From: Thunnus maccoyii
Lineage: Eukaryota; Chordata; Actinopteri; Scombriformes; Scombridae
Assembly: GCF_910596095.1 (NCBI RefSeq)
Contig: NC_056548.1
Location: 1,548,315-1,612,314, forward strand
DNA length: 64,000 nt
Reading direction: 5' to 3'
The notes under the pieces are model-generated. The model saw only the letters and a program-made list of their open reading frames with translations. It searched no databases and had not been told where the DNA came from. Of the stretch, positions 10,368-19,404 are shown piece by piece (positions within the stretch are counted from its first letter, which is position 1; each line of letters starts with the position of its first letter). Made by a program: the position numbers and the translations under genes.

Positions 10368-10877
10368 TCAGAACTCCATCAGATGTGTGTAAGGTCCGTT
10401 GGTGTGGAGCTTCAGCACTTGTCTGTTTCCATACGTCCCGTGTTTCACCGTCACCTCGGCTGAAGCGGCGGCTGCCGTCATCTCCTTCTCGCACAGAGAG
10501 ACGAAGGCGCTGTTGAGCCGCAGTCCGTCCTCTTTGCCGATGTTGTTGTGGTACTGCATGGCCTTGCCTTTGGCCTTCCCGCCCAGCGTGGCCTGAGGGA
10601 CGATCAGCAGGCTGCCGGGAAGGTCCGACACCGAAACCATCTTCCCCGACTCGGACTCACACAGCCGCAGGTTCAACAGTGTGGACACTGAACGGCAGAG
10701 ACACACAGAGGAAGGATGCTTTACCTTTACATCTCATACTGAGTGGATTTACAATGAGAGCAAAGAAAGAAAACACCTGTATCAAAAGGTTAAAAAAGGT
10801 CACTGACCCATCTTGGGCAGTATGTCGTCTGTCGCTCCTTTAAAGAAGCAGACGTAGATCACCATTCCTCTGTCGAT
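10368..10877 (-). CDS. dtd2: dtd2, last two exons: D-aminoacyl-tRNA deacylase 2 (animal tRNA deacylase, ATD)
   Basis: Minus strand. The internal exon 10808-10877 reads [20 protein letters not shown]. It splices (donor GTCAGT, phase 1) to the terminal exon 10368-10687 after acceptor TTCAG. The terminal exon gives VSTLLNLRL, the PQATLGG motif, [25 protein letters not shown] and the [10 protein letters not shown] terminus, then TGA. These match vertebrate DTD2 closely and the reading frame is intact. In animals the enzyme removes L-alanine wrongly attached to tRNA-Thr and related mischarged products in the cytosol. The PQATL and NGP-T segments correspond to the DTD active-site motifs. The 5' exon (about the first 35-40 residues) was not found between here and 26 kb, so the gene is incomplete in this window. 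It may have lost its start, or the exon may lie elsewhere. TRIM-B starts 1.5 kb away, head-to-head. Confidence 0.88.
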
Positions 10878-12115
10878 CTGAGAGCAGAAACACAACAACA
10901 TCAGTAAAAGCAACAGGATCTCTTTCAATTCTTGGTCCAGTTCTGTTACATCTACACACTTTCAGACATGTGGCTCATTGATGTGTTTCTAATAGTTTTT
11001 AAACAACAACGGAGGAATCAGATATATCAGGCTTTAGATACACACACAATACTTGTTAGTAGATCAATTCATTGCTGGTTTGAGTCTTTCATGATGATAT
11101 ACTGATAGAAGGAAAAATATATAGAGTATTGCAAGCCTGATTCTTAAATATATAATTACTTTATTTGGCTTTTTCTTAATTTTATACTTTTATATTTAGT
11201 GTTTTGTACTCTTTATTTTCCTTGTTTTTATAAATTGTCTTCTCTGTCTTTTATCGTCCTCTTTCTCTTTTCTTCCTCCTGAAAAACACTGTGTAACATC
11301 TCATTTTAAAGGTGTTATATCAGTAAAGTTTGCTTGTTTTGTTGCTTTGTTTTAATCTTTTACAGCACAGTAACTTATTTTGATTTTATGTTTTTGCCTG
11401 CTGTTAATATTTAATGTATTAATTGTTGTTGGTATTTTACTTTAATTTTCACCTTTAGAAAATATTAAATCCTGTATAATTTTATAATATGTTGCTTTTC
11501 CTCATTTGATTCCTTTCACTTTCCTTTTGGTTTTGGTTGATGGTAAACAATCCTGTCTGTGTTTAGAGGAATCATCTCTGACAGCCCAACCTTTACACAC
11601 ACTTGAGGGTTGCATCTTTTAAATAAAAAAAATGAAATTAAAGCCTTTATTATTGATTATTATTAAAGTCTTTATTGGTGGTTTGGATTATGATCCTCAC
11701 TGACTGGAGCTTTGACTTTAGTTTTCACTGCGTTCTGGTTTATTTTGCAGTAATTTTAGTTTGTGTGAACAGCTGCTGAAGTTCAAGTTGAACATGGTGT
11801 GTTTGAAGCAGCTTTTATTTCACCTTGATGCTTTAATGTGAATCATTTTCTTCACAATGATCAATAAAGATTTAATACTGTAGTGATAGGATGAAAATAA
11901 AATGCTGGAGTGTGATGTCTGTTGATTAATCAAATGTAAAAGACAAAAGTACATCCACTTTCTAGATTCATCAATTCATACTAATCAACAAATGAGGCAT
12001 CACCAAACCCTGACATGTCAACAAATATTTTACAGCTAAATGTAAAAATGTTTTCAGATGGTGAGCAGCTTTTAACTGAGACTTCACTGTAAATGAGGAA
12101 ACACAGTTTTAATTC
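10878..12115. other. Spacer between dtd2 and TRIM-B
   Basis: AT-rich DNA duplicated from or to 4592-5695. I searched its minus strand for a dtd2 first exon and saw none. No other gene is visible. Confidence 0.5.
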
Positions 12116-12239
12116 ACAGTGCTGCTCCTCGTCCTGATAAACCCCCCCTGCTCTTTCAACACGACATGCTCCGCTCTGTGCTCATACTTCCTGGTTCCCT
12201 CCCCTTCAGATCTACAGTTTATAGATGGGTGTAACCAAC

Positions 12240-12347
12240 ATGTCAGGCTGCATTCACTGCAGAGACACATGTTGTTCAGATCAGAGCTCAAACTTTTTTC
12301 ACTTCTCAGGAAGTGAAACTCAGACAGTCGTTGCCACTGAGAGCTGA
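12240..12347 (+). other. Upstream ORF of TRIM-B
   Basis: Same 35-codon frame as 5821-5928 of TRIM-A, ending one base before the TRIM-B ATG. It includes the second, overlapping upstream ATG that ends at 12316. Confidence 0.45.
12297..12318. promoter_or_regulatory. Inverted repeat with ETS/IRF-like core in the TRIM-B leader
   Basis: Identical to the TRIM-A element: TTTCACTTC and GAAGTGAAA with TCAG between them. Confidence 0.4.
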
Positions 12348-12348
12348 A

Positions 12349-14022
12349 ATGGAGCCGAAAGGAGTTCAGCTGGACCAAGAAACAATCAGTTGTTCGATCT
12401 GTCTGGATCTACTGAAGGATCCGGTGACTATTCCCTGTGGACACAGCTACTGCATGAACTGTATTAAAAGCTTCTGGGATGGAGAGGATCAGAGGAAGAT
12501 CTACAGCTGTCCTCAGTGCAGACAGGCCTTCACACCGAGGCCTGTCCTGGTGAAAAACACCATGTTAGCAGATTTAGTGGAGCAGCTGAAGAAGACTGGA
12601 CTCCAAGCTGCTCCTGCTGATCACTGCTATGCTGGACCTGAAGATGTGGCCTGTGATGTCTGCACTGGGAGGAAGCTGAAAGCCCTCAAGTCCTGTCTGC
12701 AGTGTCTGGCCTCTTACTGTGAGAAACACCTTCAGCCTCACTTTGAGTCAACTACATTTAAAAAACACAAGCTGGTCGACCCCTCGGAGAAGCTCCAGGA
12801 GAACATCTGCTCTCGTCATGATGAGGTGATGAAGATGTTCTGCCGTACTGATCAGCAGAGTATCTGTTATCTCTGCTCTGTGGATGAACATAAAGGCCAC
12901 GACACAGTCTCAGCTGCAGCAGAAAGGACTGAGAGGCAGAGAGAGCTCGAGGTGAGTCGACAACAAATCCAGCAGAGAATCCAGGACAGAGAGAAAGATG
13001 TGAAGCTGCTTCAGCAGGAGGTGGAGGCCGTCAGTCGCTCTGCTGATAAAGCAGTGGAGGACAGTGAGAAGATCTTCACTGAGCTGATCAGTCTCATCCA
13101 GAAAAGAAGCTCTGATGTGAAGCAGCAGATCAGATCCCAGCAGGAAACTGAAGTGAGTCGAGTCAAAGAGCTTCAGGAGAAGCTGGAGCAGGAGATCACT
13201 GAGCTGAAGAGGAAAGACGCTGAACTAAAGCAGCTCTCACACACAGAGGATCACAACCAGTTTCTACACAACTACCCCTCACTGTCACAACTCAGTGCAC
13301 CTACAGACTCATCCAGCATCAATATCCGTCCTCTGAGATACTTTGAGGATGTGACAGCAGCTGTGTCAGAGCTCAGAGATCAACTACAGGACATCCTGAG
13401 GGAGAAATGGACAAACATCTCACTGACAGGGACTGAAGTGGACGTTTTACTGTCAGAAGCAGAACCAGAACCCAAGACCAGAGCTGGATTCTTAAGATAT
13501 TCACATGAAATCACACTGGATCCAAACACAGCACACATGAAGCTGTTATTATCTGATGGGAACAGAAAAGCAGAACTAGCGAGTCAAATACACTCATATT
13601 CTAGTCACCCAGACAGATTCACTGGATGTTGTCAGGTCCTGAGTAGAGAGAGTCTGACTGGACGTTGTTACTGGGAGGTGGAGTGGAGAGGGGAAGCAGT
13701 TTATGTAGCAGTCGCATACAAGAATATCAGCAGAGACGGACTTGACTGTGTATTTGGATTCAATGACAAATCTTGGATGTTAATTTGTGACACTGACAGT
13801 TATACATTTTGGTTCAACAGTATCTTAACTCGCGTCTCAGGTCCTCGTTCCTCCAGAGTAGGAGTGTACCTGGATCACAGAGCAGGTATTCTGTCCTTCT
13901 ACAGCGTCTCTGAAACCATGACTCTCCTCCACAGAGTCCAGACCACATTCACTCAGCCTCTCTATGCTGGACTTTATCTTTATAATGATGGAACCACAGC
14001 TGAGTTGTGTAAACTCAAATAG
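12349..14022 (+). CDS. TRIM-B: RING/B-box/coiled-coil/PRY-SPRY E3 ubiquitin ligase
   Basis: Single exon, 557 aa, start chosen as for TRIM-A (MEPKGVQLDQ). RING C3HC4 ligands sit at C15-C57, B-box 1 at 102-131 (here V104, as in TRIM-C), B-box 2 at 154-184, coiled coil about 190-310, PRY-SPRY about 387-557. Compared with TRIM-A it has a two-residue insertion in the acidic linker (SEAEPEPK) and two residues fewer in a SPRY loop (DGLDCVFGF against AGSSYECAFGF), so the total length is unchanged. The 5' flank and N-terminal two thirds are almost the same as TRIM-A, which shows recent duplication or gene conversion. SPRY loops are where TRIM proteins usually bind targets, so A and B may differ in ligand. 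Confidence 0.93.
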   Translation: MEPKGVQLDQETISCSICLDLLKDPVTIPCGHSYCMNCIKSFWDGEDQRKIYSCPQCRQAFTPRPVLVKNTMLADLVEQLKKTGLQAAPADHCYAGPEDVACDVCTGRKLKALKSCLQCLASYCEKHLQPHFESTTFKKHKLVDPSEKLQENICSRHDEVMKMFCRTDQQSICYLCSVDEHKGHDTVSAAAERTERQRELEVSRQQIQQRIQDREKDVKLLQQEVEAVSRSADKAVEDSEKIFTELISLIQKRSSDVKQQIRSQQETEVSRVKELQEKLEQEITELKRKDAELKQLSHTEDHNQFLHNYPSLSQLSAPTDSSSINIRPLRYFEDVTAAVSELRDQLQDILREKWTNISLTGTEVDVLLSEAEPEPKTRAGFLRYSHEITLDPNTAHMKLLLSDGNRKAELASQIHSYSSHPDRFTGCCQVLSRESLTGRCYWEVEWRGEAVYVAVAYKNISRDGLDCVFGFNDKSWMLICDTDSYTFWFNSILTRVSGPRSSRVGVYLDHRAGILSFYSVSETMTLLHRVQTTFTQPLYAGLYLYNDGTTAELCKLK

Positions 14023-14805
14023 ACAGAAGTCATTTCAGACTTCATGTGTCAGATTCTGTTGTAATTCTTCATGTTTTTGTCTCCATTGTTTCTGAGAGCT
14101 CGTTGCTGTGGTGTTTCTGAACTGCACAGAGATCAGCTGTCAATCAAACTGGGATTGTCAACACTTTCTTCTTTTCATTTGTTGTTCTGTTGATGTTTTC
14201 AGTTTCTTTAAATGTCACTTTTTGCTGTGTGTTTTTATCCATGGAGGCTATCGCTGCTCATGATGACGTCTTTTACCTTCACTGACGTTTCTTCAGATGA
14301 AAATATAAACTTCTCTTTGTTCTAAATGTTAGTTTCATGTTTGTATTGATGTATTTGTGTGCTGTTGTTTCTTAAACAGTGAAAACAGCAGAACTTCCTT
14401 CATCATAGATATTTTGTTCTCATCACTTTGTAAATTCATAGAGAAATGTCCAATCAAACTGTAATTATCATGATAATAATCATTTATTATGTTCTTGTAC
14501 ATTCTGGGTTAAACTAACTGATTGTGTGGATGAAGTGAATCTGAACATGAAATCATTGAACAAGAGTCATTTAACAGACTTTACTGATTGGATGTGTGAA
14601 CAATCTGAAGCTTTACATAATCAATAAAGATGTTTTTTCAACAGTGAGCAAAGTATTTTCTTCTGTCTTCATCTCAGGATCTCATTCAAAGCTTCTGGAG
14701 AAAATGTGAAACTAAAATGAGAGTTTATTTGAGGCAGTTTTCCTCCTGAAACACCACAAAGTCCAGAGTTCATGTTCAGAGCAGACAAACGTTTGTCAGT
14801 CAGTC
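14023..14805. repeat. Duplicated TRIM 3' flank, copy 3 (TRIM-B)
   Basis: Collinear with 7604-8390. It breaks off after GTTTGTCAGTCAGT at about 14804 and then joins a different sequence (AGACTTGATTAAAACTTC), which is the left edge of the second duplicated block. Confidence 0.85.
14623..14628 (+). promoter_or_regulatory. Polyadenylation signal, TRIM-B
   Basis: AATAAA about 600 bp after the stop, at the conserved place in the duplicated flank. Confidence 0.6.
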
Positions 14806-14811
14806 AATAAA

Positions 14812-16380
14812 TCCAGACTTGATTAAAACTTCTTGTGACTGATTTTGTTCTACAAACTGCTGCTGTGCTGAAGAGTTTTTGTCATTTATATTAATCAGCA
14901 ACAAAGAAATGCATCTAAAACAGTGGTGATTAGTTTCCTGACAGCTGTGATTGATTTATTGAACCATCACAGGTAACGTTACTCCACCTTTTCTACTGCA
15001 GAAGTCATTCAGGAATCATTTGATCACAACTCTGCACATATGAGATGCTGAGTTCAGTTCAATCGTAATAAACATCAGAAGGAAACAACATGTTGACTCC
15101 AGTTTGAAGCTGTGAAGACGCCGTAATAGATGTTTGCTGAAGTTTACAGTGTTACAGTTTTTACTAAAAAACTCATATTTGAACATCAACACTAAATTAA
15201 ACACGTGTGGACTCCATCAAATCCAGTCATAATATGATTAAACTATAAACTGAACATATAATTATTCACATCTGGTCACAGAAGTCAGAGAAATCACAGC
15301 CTGCAGCATCAAATCTCACATTCACAAGTTCTGTTTACAACCTGAAAGCTGATGTGAATAATATTTGCAGACTGGAAACTCTTCTCTCCCATCTTTCCCA
15401 TGTGACCTGAATGCAGCGTCAGTGTTACAGGATGTGACTTCTGTCAACAAACTGACACAGTGTGATATTACAGATTAAAATCCGTCTTTACTGATGTTGT
15501 TTGAAGCTGCCAAAGGCTCAGTGGAGTTTTTACACGTCTTCCTGCAGTGAACATCACAGCAGGTCAACAACTGAAATCTGAAAACTGATGCAGGACACAA
15601 GAGGGCGCCTTCATCCTGCTAACCAGGGATGTAGTGGAGGTTAAAGCTCCTCCACTCGGTCTGTCTGCAGTTTTAGTCAAAAACATGTTTTTAAACCAAT
15701 TAAAACACACCATGATAATAAGAATGCATCCTGTCATTCATCATGGTAAATGGTGTCAAAGTGCTTTAAGTCATTAATTAGTTAGTTAGTTAGTTAGTGA
15801 GATTGTGGAAACGTCTTTGGCTTCACCACATAGTGTTAAAAACAACACAGGACAGCTGATGAGGACAAACAGCATCAACAAACAACATGATTTAAAAATA
15901 AATAAATAAATACAGTAAAAATGAAATAAAACGGTAGACGGTTCGATGTTTGTCAAATTGGTTTCCAACCTTTTTTGGCTTTTGACGTCTTACAAAAAGC
16001 AGTGTGTAGTCGGGGTCACATTTCACATGTCTATGAGTTGTTAACAGCTCCACCAAATAGTGATTTTTCCCTCTAAACTTCTCACATGCTTTCATTTCAA
16101 TAAATGTTCAAATGATCCAATATTTCAGCAAAAATCAAAGATTAGAGAAGAAGTCCAAAAACTGAAAACAGATTTGTGTATCAGAACTTTGTTTTTTCTT
16201 CTTTCCTCTCCCATTAATCATCTCACCACCCCTCAGATTTATCTGCTGACCCTTTGGAGGGGCCCCACCCCTAGGTTGGGAACCACTGGACTAAACTAGC
16301 TAACTGTATATAAAGTAGTGTAAACTAGCTCCACCTCCAGCAGCTACAACAGTAACATGCTGCTCTAACACTGATGCTTC
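14812..16380. repeat. Segmental duplication, copy 1 (partner 19405-20967)
   Basis: About 1.55 kb aligned with few substitutions and small indels to 19405-20967. No gene is visible; the identical minus-strand frames 15786-15968 and 20387-20569 exist only because of the duplication. Its right part (from about 15960) belongs to the dispersed TIR-like element described separately. Confidence 0.85.
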
Positions 16381-16640
16381 ACTATTAATAATCTAATGAT
16401 GTCATATATAATAATATATCAGTCAGAGGGACCAAACCACTACTTTTACTGCAATACTTTAACTACATCAAGCTCATAATACTTATGTACTTTTACTGCA
16501 ATACTTTAACTACATCAAGCTCATAATACTTATGTACTTTTACTGCAATACTTTAACTACATCAAGCTCATAATACTTGTAATGGAGTATTTTCACTTTG
16601 CTGTATTGGTACTTTTACTGCAGTAAAGGATCTGAATATT
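15960..16640 (-). mobile_element. Non-autonomous transposon copy (same family as 48870-49940) with three 47-bp units
   Basis: Matches the reverse complement of the element at 48870-49940, including the block near GTCTTACAAAAAGCAGTGTG and CCCCACCCCTAGGTTGGGAA and the internal 47-bp tandem unit (TACTTTTACTGCAATACTTT and onward), here three copies at 16441-16581. It lacks the TIR-proximal end next to CCAACCT seen in the 49-kb copy. Confidence 0.75.
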
Positions 16641-17056
16641 TCTTCCTGCGCTGCTGCTGACAGTTTCTACAGAGGATCATGTGATTGTCAGAGGTCGACA
16701 TTTATCAGCAGAGTGTTGCTGGATAAGATGAACTCTCTGGTTTTACCTGCTTTTATTTCAAACACAGCACTGCTGCAGAAAAACAACATGATAAAAAACA
16801 TGTGAAATCTGTTGCAGTGTGGAAGCATCACCAAACCCTGACACACCAACAAGTATTTTACAGCTAAATGTAAAAATGTTTTCATGGTGAGCAGGTTTCA
16901 ACTGAGACTTCACTGTAAAACAGTTTTAATTCACAGTGCTGCTCCTCGTCCTGATAAACCCTCCCTGCTCTTTCAACACAACAAGCTCCACTCTGTGCTC
17001 ATACTTCCTGGTTCCCTCCCCTTCAGATCTACAGTTTATAGATGGGTGTAACCAAC
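16641..17056. other. Upstream region and leader of TRIM-C
   Basis: From about 16827 it is similar to the TRIM-A/B upstream region (ACCAAACCCTGACAC, then the leader TGCTGCTCCTCGTCCTGATA). The rest is single-copy. No coding sequence is seen before the TRIM leader. Confidence 0.5.
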
Positions 17057-17113
17057 ATGTCAGGCTGCATTCACTGCAGAGACACATGTTGTTCAGATCA
17101 GGGCTCAGACTTC

Positions 17114-17138
17114 TTTCACTTTCTAAGAAAGTGAAACT
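17114..17138. promoter_or_regulatory. Palindromic ISRE-like element in the TRIM-C leader
   Basis: TTTCACTTTC (17114-17123) and GAAAGTGAAA (17127-17136) are perfect 10-bp inverted arms with a TAA spacer. 17127-17138 reads GAAAGTGAAACT, an exact match to the interferon-stimulated response element consensus GAAANNGAAACT. TRIM-A/B have GGAAGTGAAACT, with one mismatch. Function is inferred from the motif only. Confidence 0.45.
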
Positions 17139-17166
17139 CAGACAGTCGTTGCTACTGAGAGCTGAA

Positions 17167-18840
17167 ATGGCGCAGAAAGGAGTTCAACTGGGCCGAGAAA
17201 CAATCAGCTGTTCGATTTGTCTGGATCTACTGAAGGATCCGGTGACTATTCCCTGTGGACACAGCTACTGCATGAACTGTATTAAAGGCTTCTGGGATGG
17301 AGAGGATCAGAGGAAGATCTACAGCTGTCCTCAGTGCAGACAGACCTTCGCACCGAGGCCTGTCCTGGTGAAAAACACCATGTTAGCAGATTTAGTGGAG
17401 CAGCTGAAGAAGACTGGACTCCAAGCTGCTCCTGCTGATCACTGCTATGCTGGACCTGAAGATGTGGCCTGTGATGTCTGCACTGGGAGGAAGCTGAAAG
17501 CCCTCAAGTCCTGCTTGACTTGTTCGGCCTCTTACTGTAAGAATCACCTCCAGCCTCATTATGATGTAGCTCCGTTAAAGAAACACAAGCTGGTCGACCC
17601 CTCGGAGAAGCTCCAGGAGAACATCTGCTCTCGTCATGATGAGGTGATGAAGATATTCTGTCGTACTGATCAGCAGAGTATCTGTTATCTTTGCACCATG
17701 GATGAACATAAAGGCCACAACACAGTCTCAGCTGCAGCAGAAAGGACTGAGAGGCAGAGAGAGCTCGAGGTGAGTCGACAAAACATCCAGCAGAGAATCC
17801 AGGACAGAGAGAAAGATGTGAAGCTGCTTCAACAGGAGGTGGAGGCCGTCAGTCGCTCTGCTGATAAAGCAGTGAAGGACAGTGAGAAGATCTTCACTGA
17901 GCTGATCAGTCTCATCCAGAAAAGAAGCTCTGATGTGAAGCAGCAGATCAGATCCCAGCAGGAAACTGAAGTGAGTCGAGTCAAAGAGCTTCAGGAGAAG
18001 CTGGAGCAGGAGATCACTGAGCTGAAGAGGAAAGACGCTGAACTGAAGAAGCTCTCACATACAGAGGATCACATCCAGTTTCTACTCAACTACCCCTCAC
18101 TGTCACAACTCAGTGCATCTACAGACTCATCCAGCATCAATATCCGTCCTCTGAGATACTTTGAGGATGTGACAGCAGCTGTGTCAGAGCTCAGAGATCA
18201 ACTACAGGACATCCTGTGGGAGAAATGGACAAACATCTCACTGAAAGTGACTGAAGTGGACTTTTTACTGCCAGAACCAGAACCCAAGACCAGAGCTGGA
18301 TTCTTAAGATATTCACGTGAAATCACTCTGAATCCAAACACAGCAAACACACAGCTGTTATTATCTGATGGGGACAGAAAAGCAGAACAAACGAGTCAAA
18401 TACACTCATATCCTAGTCACCCAGACAGGTTCACTAATTATCTGCAGGTCCTGAGTAGAGAGAGTCTGACTGGACGTTGTTACTGGGAGGTGGAGTGGAG
18501 AGGGGAAGGAGTTGATGTAGCAGTCGCATACAAGAATATCAGCAGAGCAGGAATCTCGTATGAATGTGCATTTGGATTCAATGACAAATCTTGGATGTTA
18601 ATTTGTGACACTAACAGTTATACATTTTGGTTCAACAACATCTCAACTCCCGTCTCAGGTCCTGTTTCCTCCAGAGTAGGAGTGTACCTGGATCACAGAG
18701 CAGGTATTCTGTCCTTCTACAGCGTCTCTGAAACCATGACTCTCCTCCACAGAGTCCAGACCACATTCACTCAGCCTCTCTATGCTGGACTTAGTCTTTA
18801 TAATGATGGAGCCACAGCTGAGTTCTGTAAACTCAAATAG
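17167..18840 (+). CDS. TRIM-C: RING/B-box/coiled-coil/PRY-SPRY E3 ubiquitin ligase
   Basis: 557 aa from the ATG at 17167 (MAQKGVQLGRETISC), equivalent to the TRIM-A/B start. Zinc ligands of the C3HC4 RING (C15 to C57), B-box 1 (CDVC, SCLTC, YCKNHL) and B-box 2 (ICSRH, FCRTD, CYLC, HKGHN) are all present. The coiled coil is about 190-310 and the PRY-SPRY about 385-557, ending EFCKLK. It is more diverged from A and B than they are from each other. B-box 1 and the following linker differ most in the N-terminal half (NHLQPHYDVAPLKKHK). Unlike A and B, the leader is open in the same frame, with an in-frame ATG at 17086 that would add 27 basic residues. The shorter start is favoured by family length and by G at +4; the longer start is a real alternative. 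Confidence 0.92.
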   Translation: MAQKGVQLGRETISCSICLDLLKDPVTIPCGHSYCMNCIKGFWDGEDQRKIYSCPQCRQTFAPRPVLVKNTMLADLVEQLKKTGLQAAPADHCYAGPEDVACDVCTGRKLKALKSCLTCSASYCKNHLQPHYDVAPLKKHKLVDPSEKLQENICSRHDEVMKIFCRTDQQSICYLCTMDEHKGHNTVSAAAERTERQRELEVSRQNIQQRIQDREKDVKLLQQEVEAVSRSADKAVKDSEKIFTELISLIQKRSSDVKQQIRSQQETEVSRVKELQEKLEQEITELKRKDAELKKLSHTEDHIQFLLNYPSLSQLSASTDSSSINIRPLRYFEDVTAAVSELRDQLQDILWEKWTNISLKVTEVDFLLPEPEPKTRAGFLRYSREITLNPNTANTQLLLSDGDRKAEQTSQIHSYPSHPDRFTNYLQVLSRESLTGRCYWEVEWRGEGVDVAVAYKNISRAGISYECAFGFNDKSWMLICDTNSYTFWFNNISTPVSGPVSSRVGVYLDHRAGILSFYSVSETMTLLHRVQTTFTQPLYAGLSLYNDGATAEFCKLK

Positions 18841-19210
18841 GCAGAAGTCATTTCAGACTTCATGTGTCAGATTCTGTTGTAATTCTTCATGTTTTTGTCT
18901 CCATTGTTTCTGAGAGCTTGTTGCTGTGGTGTTTCTGAACTGCACAGAGATCAGCTGTCAATCAAACTGGGATTATCAACACTTTCTTCTTTTCATTTGT
19001 TGTTCTGTTGATGTTTTCAGTTTCTTTAAATGTCACTTTTTGCTGTGTGTTTTTATCCATGGAGGCTATCGCTGCTCATGATGACGTCTTTTACCTTCAC
19101 TGACGCTTCTTCAGATGAAAATATAAACTTCTCTTTGTTCTAAATGTTAGTTTCATGTTTGTATTGATGTATTTGTGTGCTGTTGTTTCTTAAACAGAGA
19201 AAACAGCAGA
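18841..19210. repeat. Duplicated TRIM 3' flank, copy 4 (TRIM-C)
   Basis: Collinear with the first 370 bp of the other TRIM flanks, then diverges after GAACTTCCTTCA. The AATAAA used by the other copies is not included. Confidence 0.8.
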
Positions 19211-19404
19211 ACTTCCTTCAATCATGTGATCAGTTTAGTAAAACTGACTTTTACATGTTGCTGTGAGTAGGAGGACATCACGTGATAAAAGTGTCTTATT
19301 GTTCACACTCAGCCAGAAACTCTTTCACTCTGAACTTTGTACTTGAGAGTTTTCTTAAGTGTCGTTCAGAGTTTGAAGAAGTCGAGTTTGTAAAGTTTAA
19401 ACCA

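Noticed and set aside
10399-10596. Plus-strand frames opposite dtd2
   Set aside because: Shadow of the well-supported minus-strand dtd2 exon.
15786-15968. 60-aa minus frame conserved at 20387-20569
   Set aside because: Conservation is fully explained by the segmental duplication; surrounding non-coding DNA is equally conserved.
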